A DNA stretch of 12,587 nucleotides from Clostridiaceae bacterium UBA5444 (GTDB lineage Bacteria; Bacillota; Clostridia; Clostridiales; Oxobacteraceae): contig DIRE01000060.1 in the NCBI GenBank assembly GCA_002426575.1, forward strand, positions 3,140 to 15,726, read 5' to 3'. The notes under the pieces were generated by a model, which worked only from the letters and a program-made list of their open reading frames with translations, was not told the DNA's origin and ran no database searches. The translations under genes and the position numbers were made by a program. Positions 9,119 through 12,587 of the stretch are shown one piece after another. The number at the start of each line of letters is the position of its first letter. The first letter of the stretch is position 1.

Positions 9119-9631
9119 TTATTCTGCTTGTTCTGCTGTTTGTTCTTGCTTTTCCTTTATTGCATTAACAAGATATGCAAAATTGGATAATGGTGCTTTG
9201 AAGCTTCCAAGAAGTTTTGCAATAAGTACTTCTCTTGGTGGAATTGAAGCAAGTTCAACTATCTTATCAACTCCATAAATCTGTCCGTTTATTATGCCGC
9301 CCTTTATTTCAACTTTTTTATGAGCTTTGGCAAAATCGTTTAATATTCTTGCAGGTGCAGTAGGATCTTCATATCCAAATGCAAATGAAGTTGGTCCTGC
9401 TAGAAACTCATCAACGCCTTCGTATCCGGCTTCTTTTGCTGCAATAGAAGTTAGGGAGTTTTTCAAAACCTTATATTCTACTCCTGCTTCCCTAAATTTA
9501 CGTCTAAGTTCAGTATCCTCTTCAACTGTAAGGCCTCTATAATCTGAAAATATAACTGCCTCAGCCTTTTCTAGTTTACCTTTGATTTCCTGAACCTTTG
9601 CTTGTTTTTCTTCTCTAATACTAGTACTCAA
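9119..9631 (-). CDS. rplJ: 50S ribosomal protein L10
   Basis: L10 anchors L7/L12 dimers to the 23S rRNA near L11, forming the ribosomal stalk base. With the chosen start the protein has 170 residues, normal for the family. SDYRGLTV (about 29-36) and KVLKNSL (about 54-60) lie in the rRNA-binding N-terminal domain; the C-terminal helix that binds L7/L12 covers roughly 135-165 and is followed by a Gln/Glu-rich end. The start is TTG at 9629-9631: AAAGGAGG (9641-9648) lies 9 nt ahead. An in-frame ATG at 9653-9655 would place the binding site within the coding region and add eight residues untypical for L10. Expression is expected to be controlled by the L10 leader just upstream. Confidence 0.96.
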   Translation of the reverse strand: MSTSIREEKQAKVQEIKGKLEKAEAVIFSDYRGLTVEEDTELRRKFREAGVEYKVLKNSLTSIAAKEAGYEGVDEFLAGPTSFAFGYEDPTAPARILNDFAKAHKKVEIKGGIINGQIYGVDKIVELASIPPREVLIAKLLGSFKAPLSNFAYLVNAIKEKQEQTAEQAE

Positions 9632-9663
9632 TGATATCCACCTCCTTTTATCCAATAGATAAC

Positions 9664-9787
9664 ATTATATAAAAAATAAAATGACCTCTCCGTAGACAAG
9701 AGAGGTCTTAAAGTCTTTAAATACTTAACCAATCTAACCTATGCAGGTAATTTATGCTTAAAAGCACCTGCAGTCTACGGCTATAAC
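9664..9787 (-). ncRNA. L10 ribosomal-protein leader (autoregulatory attenuator of rplJ-rplL)
   Basis: The RNA between the inferred start near 9787 and rplJ shows the L10-leader layout. A hairpin (GCAGGT 9743-9748 pairing with ACCTGC 9766-9771, with TGCTT/AAGCA inside) lies beside the GGTTAGATTGGTTAAG-type segment (about 9724-9739). A terminator stem follows: 8 bp, 9683-9690 with 9700-9707, then a T-rich run (9664-9682). CCGTAGAC at the 5' end (9773-9780) is exactly complementary to GTCTACGG in the terminator (9690-9697), giving a competing antiterminator. In this known family, the L10(L12) complex binds the leader and favours termination when in excess. Confidence 0.88.
9683..9707 (-). terminator. 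Conditional terminator within the L10 leader
   Basis: GACCTCTC/GAGAGGTC forms an 8-bp stem with a 9-nt loop and is followed on the minus strand by ATTTTATTTTTTATA. Part of its stem and loop (9690-9697) can instead pair with 9773-9780, which would break the terminator. It lies about 50 nt before the rplJ start. Confidence 0.88.
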
Positions 9788-9793
9788 TTCATG

Positions 9794-9822
9794 AGTTTAT
9801 CATCATTATTTAAGTTTGTCAA
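9794..9822 (-). promoter_or_regulatory. Promoter for rplJ-rplL, behind rplA
   Basis: TTGACA (9817-9822), a 17-bp spacer and TAAACT (9794-9799) with TG of an extended -10 one base ahead. The -35 begins two bases beyond the rplA stop codon. The inferred start near 9787 falls directly at the 5' end of the L10 leader, which supports both calls. Confidence 0.75.
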
Positions 9823-9824
9823 TA

Positions 9825-10520
9825 CTATTCAAGAACTTTTCCTGGATTTAATTTAATCCCAGGTCCCATTGTGCTTGATACAACAACGCTTTTTAAGTAT
9901 TGGCCTTTTGAAGAAGCTGGCTTTGCTTTAACAACAGCTTCCATAATAACTTTAAAGTTAGCACCTAGCTTTTCAGTACCAAATGACGCCTTACCAATTG
10001 GAACGTGAATTATCTTTGTTTTGTCAACTCTGTATTCAACCTTACCTGCTTTAATATCTGAAAGAGCTTTTTCAATATCAAAAGTAACTGTTCCAGACTT
10101 AGGATTTGGCATTAATCCCTTAGGTCCTAAAACCCTACCAAGTCTTCCTACGACTCCCATCATATCTGGTGTAGCAATAACTACATCAAAGTCGAACCAG
10201 TTTTCATTTTGTATCTTTTCAACATACTCTTCTGCTCCAACAAATTCTGCTCCGGCAGCCTCCGCTTCCTTTGCTTTATCGCCTTTTGCAAAGACAAGAA
10301 CCCTAACAGTTTTTCCTGTTCCATAGGGAAGTATAACTGCTCCTCTTACTTGTTGGTCTGCATGCCTTGGGTCAACCCCAAGCTTTATTGCAAGCTCAAT
10401 AGTTTCATCAAACTTTGCCTTTGAAGTCTTAATTACAAGATCCATCGCCTCTGATGGTGAATAAAGTTGTGATTTCTCTATAAGCTTTATGCTGTCTAAA
10501 TAATTTTTACTCCTTTTCAT
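9825..10520 (-). CDS. rplA: 50S ribosomal protein L1
   Basis: L1 binds the mobile L1 stalk of 23S rRNA and helps move deacylated tRNA out of the E site; in E. coli it also represses its own L11-L1 mRNA. The 231-residue protein is full length. The L1 signature lies at about 112-145, with [20 protein letters not shown] and [13 protein letters not shown]; domain II is roughly 67-160 and the protein closes with [15 protein letters not shown]. The ATG at 10518-10520 has AAAGGAGG about 7 nt ahead (10528-10535). It follows rplK by 52 nt, and that gap holds a possible L1-binding element next to the ribosome binding site. Confidence 0.98.
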   Translation of the reverse strand: MKRSKNYLDSIKLIEKSQLYSPSEAMDLVIKTSKAKFDETIELAIKLGVDPRHADQQVRGAVILPYGTGKTVRVLVFAKGDKAKEAEAAGAEFVGAEEYVEKIQNENWFDFDVVIATPDMMGVVGRLGRVLGPKGLMPNPKSGTVTFDIEKALSDIKAGKVEYRVDKTKIIHVPIGKASFGTEKLGANFKVIMEAVVKAKPASSKGQYLKSVVVSSTMGPGIKLNPGKVLE

Positions 10521-10535
10521 TTACAATCCTCCTTT

Positions 10536-10562
10536 GTGGTAATAACGGTTTTAGCCTCCCAC
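10536..10562 (-). promoter_or_regulatory. Candidate L1-binding element before rplA (copy B)
   Basis: GTGGGAGG at the 5' side and ATTACCAC at the 3' side enclose a short variable segment; GTGG pairs with CCAC. The same arrangement occurs before rplK (11024-11052), and both resemble the base of the 23S rRNA L1 stalk as I remember it. The element ends within a few bases of the rplA ribosome binding site (10528-10535), so binding of L1 could block translation. A second 6-bp helix (10542-10547 with 10562-10567) crosses it, so the two may be alternative structures. Confidence 0.6.
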
Positions 10563-10572
10563 GTTATCATGG

Positions 10573-10998
10573 CTATTCTATAACTTCAATTCCCATGCTT
10601 CTTGCTGTTCCTGTTATCATACTCATAGCAGTTTCAACTGAAGCAGCGTTTAAATCTGGTGCTTTAAGCTCTGCTATCTCTCTAACCTGAGCCTTTGTTA
10701 CTTTAGCAACCTTTGTTTTGTTTGGTACTCCTGAACCACTTTCAATCCCTGCAGCCTTCTTTAATAGAACCGCTGCTGGTGGAGTCTTTACAATAAAACT
10801 AAATGATCTATCTGCATAAACTGTAATAACTACTGGAATTATTAATCCAGCTTGATTTGCAGTTTTTGCATTAAACTCCTTACAGAAACCCATAATATTT
10901 ACGCCATGCTGTCCAAGAGCAGGACCTACTGGTGGTGCTGGTGTTGCTTTACCAGCAGGAATCTGAAGTTTAACCATTCCTACTACCTTTTTAGCCAT
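10573..10998 (-). CDS. rplK: 50S ribosomal protein L11
   Basis: L11 binds the GTPase-associated centre of 23S rRNA and is needed for RelA-type stringent response and thiostrepton sensitivity. The 141-residue protein is of standard length. The N-terminal domain has the proline-rich [19 protein letters not shown] stretch (about 14-32); the rRNA-binding C-terminal domain begins near 72 with [13 protein letters not shown]. The ATG at 10996-10998 has AAGGAGG (11009-11015) 10 nt ahead. Its leader carries a possible L1-binding element. It is probably co-transcribed with rplA. Confidence 0.98.
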   Translation of the reverse strand: MAKKVVGMVKLQIPAGKATPAPPVGPALGQHGVNIMGFCKEFNAKTANQAGLIIPVVITVYADRSFSFIVKTPPAAVLLKKAAGIESGSGVPNKTKVAKVTKAQVREIAELKAPDLNAASVETAMSMITGTARSMGIEVIE

Positions 10999-11023
10999 AA
11001 TAATTACACCTCCTTAAAAAAAT

Positions 11024-11052
11024 GTGGTATGGCGGGTTTTTAACCCTCCCAC
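11024..11052 (-). promoter_or_regulatory. Candidate L1-binding element before rplK (copy A)
   Basis: GTGGGAGG at the 5' side and ATACCAC at the 3' side pair through GTGG/CCAC. An inner hairpin, GGGTT-AAA-AACCC, leaves an asymmetric internal loop. From memory, the 23S rRNA L1-stalk base has GGUGGGAGG...AAAUACCACC, so this is a likely molecular mimic. It lies just upstream of the rplK ribosome binding site. The same motif before rplA supports function. Confidence 0.65.
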
Positions 11053-11053
11053 T

Positions 11054-11086
11054 AAAAAGCGCTGCTCAAACAAGAAGCCAAGCAGC
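11054..11086 (-). terminator. Possible attenuator hairpin in the rplK leader
   Basis: GCTGCT (11081-11086) pairs with AGCAGC (11061-11066) around a 14-nt loop, with three wobble pairs possible inside, and is followed by GC and five T residues (11054-11058). The stem is modest and the T-run short, so partial termination or attenuation is more plausible than full termination. It sits immediately upstream of the L1-like element. Confidence 0.4.
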
Positions 11087-11090
11087 CTAA

Positions 11091-11116
11091 TATTAAAACA
11101 AATATCTGTTTTAATA
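11091..11116 (-). repeat. 10-bp perfect inverted repeat in the rplK leader
   Basis: TATTAAAACA (11091-11100) is the reverse complement of 11107-11116, with a 6-nt loop. It is AT-rich and lies between the weak promoter candidate and the attenuator-like hairpin. No T-run follows on the minus strand. Its function is unknown. Confidence 0.45.
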
Positions 11117-11137
11117 TGTACCTATTAATATATTCAC

Positions 11138-11166
11138 ATAGTATATATATCATAATGCTATTTAAA
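11138..11166 (-). promoter_or_regulatory. Weak promoter candidate for rplK-rplA
   Basis: TTTAAA (11161-11166), a 17-bp spacer and TACTAT (11138-11143) match four of six bases each at -35 and -10. It lies in the 199-nt nusG-rplK gap. In such AT-rich DNA a match of this quality can arise by chance. Confidence 0.3.
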
Positions 11167-11197
11167 GCTATTAATAGACCTCAATAAAAAACAAAAA

Positions 11198-11719
11198 CTA
11201 TTCAATCTTTTCAATCTGCTCAAAGTCAAATTCTACAAGCGTATCACGGCCAAACATATTAACAAAGGCTTTAACCTTCCTTTTTTCATTGTTAATCTCT
11301 TCAATAAGAGCAACAAAGTTTTCAAAAGGTCCAGATACAATTTTCACACTTTCACCAACAAATGCTTCAATAGTTGATGCAGGTTGCGATATGCCCATGG
11401 AACGAATTTCGCTATCTGAAAGTGGTATAGGTTTTGAACCAGGTCCTACAAACCCTGTTACACCCCTAGTATTTCTAACAACATACCAAGAATCATCATT
11501 CATAACCATTTTCACAAGTACATAGCCTGGGTAGGTCTTTTTTTGAACTACTCTCTTCTTGCCATTTTTTACTTCTACCAAATCCTCCATGGGTACTTGT
11601 ACATCCAATATGAGATTTTCAAGATTTCTATTTTCTACTGTCTTTTCTAAATTTGCTTTTACTTTGTTTTCATAACCTGAATAGGTATGAACAACATACC
11701 ATTTTGCAGCCTCTGTCAT
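11198..11719 (-). CDS. nusG: Transcription elongation/termination factor NusG
   Basis: NusG binds the RNA polymerase clamp and modulates pausing and termination; it is the only universally conserved transcription factor. The 173-residue protein has an N-terminal NGN domain (about 5-110), with WYVVHTYSGYE (7-17) and YPGYVLVKM (63-71), and a C-terminal KOW domain (about 120-173) with GESVKIVSGPFENFVALIEEIN. The ATG at 11717-11719 is the first possible start after an in-frame stop. Its AAGGAGG lies unusually far upstream (see the separate entry). It follows secE by 37 nt, the common secE-nusG pairing. Confidence 0.97.
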   Translation of the reverse strand: MTEAAKWYVVHTYSGYENKVKANLEKTVENRNLENLILDVQVPMEDLVEVKNGKKRVVQKKTYPGYVLVKMVMNDDSWYVVRNTRGVTGFVGPGSKPIPLSDSEIRSMGISQPASTIEAFVGESVKIVSGPFENFVALIEEINNEKRKVKAFVNMFGRDTLVEFDFEQIEKIE

Positions 11720-11752
11720 ACTAGAGGGGACAGTTTATGTCCCTGCCTCCTT
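11720..11752 (-). promoter_or_regulatory. nusG ribosome binding site with a hairpin in the spacer
   Basis: A strong AAGGAGG (11746-11752) is separated from the nusG ATG by 26 nt, far above the usual 5-10. The spacer holds a perfect hairpin, GGGACA (11738-11743) with TGTCCC (11727-11732) and a 5-nt loop. If the hairpin is folded, the remaining single-stranded spacer is 2 + 7 = 9 nt, a normal distance. There is no start codon in the nusG frame between the site and the ATG. Confidence 0.75.
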
Positions 11753-11756
11753 ACCA

Positions 11757-12041
11757 TTATTTTATTAACTTAAAGAAAAGGTTTAAGCCTTGATTAAAAC
11801 CTGAATCAACTAGCCAAATAAATAAAGTTATAAGAGCTACGCTTATCAATACTACGCCACTTGCCTTAAAAACTCTTTCTCTATCAGGCCATGTTACCTT
11901 TTTAAACTCTCTGCCAGATTCTTTTATGAATTTCCCACGTCTAATGAAAAACTTCCCAATTCCCTTGCCATAGAAAACTGGATTTACATACTTAACCCAT
12001 CCTGGCTTGTTTCCAGAATTAGCTTTTGCTTCAAAGGCCAT
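11757..12041 (-). CDS. secE: Preprotein translocase subunit SecE
   Basis: SecE is the small essential membrane subunit that clamps SecY in the SecYEG channel. The 94-residue protein has a basic N-terminal region of about 40 residues, then the conserved amphipathic helix with REFKKVTWPDRERVFKAS (44-61), and one membrane span at about 62-79. The single span is typical of Gram-positive SecE; the N-terminal extension makes it longer than the roughly 60-residue B. subtilis protein. The ATG at 12039-12041 has a moderate AAGGA (12052-12056) about 10 nt ahead. It lies between rpmG and nusG, the usual order. Confidence 0.96.
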   Translation of the reverse strand: MAFEAKANSGNKPGWVKYVNPVFYGKGIGKFFIRRGKFIKESGREFKKVTWPDRERVFKASGVVLISVALITLFIWLVDSGFNQGLNLFFKLIK

Positions 12042-12105
12042 TTAATCCACATCCTTAACTTAATATATAACTCTCTCCATAAAATTATATATTTATTCAC
12101 TAAAA

Positions 12106-12255
12106 TTACTTAGTCTCCTTATGAATCGTATGCTTTCTGCAAAATCTGCAGTATTTACTCATTTCCAATCTGTCTGGGTCATTCCTCTTGTTCTTCATTG
12201 TATTGTAATTTCTTTGCTTACATTCTGAACATGCTAATGTAACTTTAACTCTCAC
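12106..12255 (-). CDS. rpmG: 50S ribosomal protein L33 (zinc-binding form)
   Basis: A 49-residue protein, [19 protein letters not shown]..., ending HTIHKETK. Two CxxC pairs (Cys9/Cys12 and Cys36/Cys39) mark the zinc-binding C+ form of L33. L33 is a small, often non-essential protein near the 50S E site. The start is GTG at 12253-12255, with AGGAGG (12264-12269) 8 nt ahead. It leads rpmG-secE-nusG behind a promoter candidate at 12312-12341. Many Firmicutes have several L33 copies, some lacking the cysteines; others may exist elsewhere in this genome. Confidence 0.95.
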   Translation of the reverse strand: MRVKVTLACSECKQRNYNTMKNKRNDPDRLEMSKYCRFCRKHTIHKETK

Positions 12256-12311
12256 GGCCAACACCTCCTAAGTACAGTCTTTTCCCTTGGGCTTATATAT
12301 ATTCAAGTTTA

Positions 12312-12341
12312 AATATATTATTTAACCCTTATTTCTTTCAA
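12312..12341 (-). promoter_or_regulatory. Promoter candidate for rpmG-secE-nusG
   Basis: TTGAAA (12336-12341), an 18-bp spacer and TATATT (12312-12317) each match five of six consensus bases. The inferred start near 12304 leaves about 50 nt of leader before the rpmG GTG. There is no extended -10. Confidence 0.55.
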
Positions 12342-12412
12342 CTACATAATTACACTAAAGCCTTGTATTATGATAAAACATAATATGCCAATACTAAATT
12401 AGTTTAACCGAA

Positions 12413-12448
12413 TTATGCATAAAAATCAATAAGGATTTTTATGCATAA
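12413..12448 (-). repeat. 15-bp perfect inverted repeat in the tuf-rpmG gap
   Basis: TTATGCATAAAAATC (12413-12427) is the exact reverse complement of 12434-12448, with a 6-nt loop. On the minus strand the 3' arm contains five T residues (GATTTTT), but they lie within the stem and the base is AT-rich, so it is only a weak terminator candidate. It may help end the tuf transcript together with the hairpin at 12491-12526. Confidence 0.5.
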
Positions 12449-12490
12449 CAAACAATATATTACTTAAGAAAATATTTATTCAAGCTTACC

Positions 12491-12526
12491 ACGACTCCAC
12501 ACCATATATAATGGATGTGGAGTCGT
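12491..12526 (-). terminator. Stable hairpin after tuf, possible terminator or processing site
   Basis: ACGACTCCACA pairs with TGTGGAGTCGT over 11 bp, with four further inner pairs (CCAT/ATGG) beyond a one-base bulge. It starts about 28 bases beyond the tuf stop. On the minus strand it is followed by GGTAAGCTTGAAT, not by a T-run, so classical intrinsic termination is doubtful; protection of the 3' end or RNase processing are alternatives. Confidence 0.45.
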
Positions 12527-12554
12527 ATAAATTTAATTAGTCTTCTTAATCTTT

Positions 12555-12587
12555 TTAGTTTGGTAAAATTTCAGCAACAACGCCAGC
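12555..12587 (-). CDS. tuf: Probable elongation factor Tu, last 10 codons only
   Basis: The last codons read AGVVAEILPN then TAA. EF-Tu proteins end in a very similar way (…TVGAGVVxxII/LE), and tuf directly upstream of rpmG-secE-nusG is a common clostridial arrangement. The final Pro-Asn is unusual, since EF-Tu normally ends in Glu. Only 10 residues are visible, so the identity rests on a short tail and on gene order. EF-Tu delivers aminoacyl-tRNA to the ribosome. Confidence 0.6.
   Translation of the reverse strand, partial: AGVVAEILPN

Noticed and set aside
11166..11197. T-rich stretch directly after the nusG stop as a terminator
   Set aside because: There are two runs of T on the minus strand but no GC-bearing hairpin ahead of them within reach, so it does not meet the form of an intrinsic terminator.

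Overview
The window is a stretch of core chromosome from a low-GC Gram-positive bacterium, most likely a member of the Clostridia. This is inferred from the AT-rich sequence, the strong AGGAGG ribosome binding sites, the gene order and the protein sequences. All genes lie on the minus strand. In transcription order (right to left) they are: the end of a probable tuf (EF-Tu), rpmG (L33), secE, nusG, rplK (L11), rplA (L1), rplJ (L10), rplL (L7/L12), rpoB, rpoC, an L7Ae-family gene (ybxF), rpsL (S12), and the first codons of rpsG (S7). I see no mobile element, CRISPR array, tRNA or rRNA gene, and no convincing plus-strand gene. I found no novel multi-gene system; the interest lies in the regulatory DNA and RNA between the genes and in a few protein details.

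The cluster seems to be divided into separately transcribed modules. A promoter-like sequence precedes rpmG-secE-nusG. A weak one precedes rplK-rplA. An extended -10 promoter lies directly behind rplA and is followed by a classic L10 leader and attenuator ahead of rplJ-rplL, and that pair ends at a long terminator hairpin. Two promoter-like sequences and a structured leader of about 300 nt precede rpoB-rpoC. A near-consensus promoter starts six bases behind the rpoC stop and should drive ybxF-rpsL-rpsG. The rsmC-like gene (ybxB) that B. subtilis carries between rplL and rpoB is missing here.

The products work together in gene expression. RpoB and RpoC form the RNA polymerase catalytic core, and NusG binds that polymerase and couples it to other processes. 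L11, L1, L10, L7/L12, L33, S12 and S7 are ribosomal proteins; L10 with L7/L12 forms the stalk that recruits translation factors such as EF-Tu. SecE is the small essential subunit of the SecYEG translocon.

The points most worth a second look are: (1) RpoB has Asn where rifampicin-sensitive enzymes have His (E. coli 526), the residue linked to natural rifampicin resistance in Mollicutes; (2) two similar RNA elements, one before rplK and one before rplA, resemble the base of the 23S rRNA L1 stalk and so are candidate L1 autoregulatory sites; (3) the nusG ribosome binding site is 26 nt from its ATG, but a 6-bp hairpin in between reduces the effective spacing to 9 nt; (4) the promoter architecture between modules; (5) RpoB ends in a roughly 90-residue, very acidic tail. 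Several starts are not ATG (rpoC and rplJ TTG, rpmG and rpsG GTG), so automatic start calls are prone to error here.
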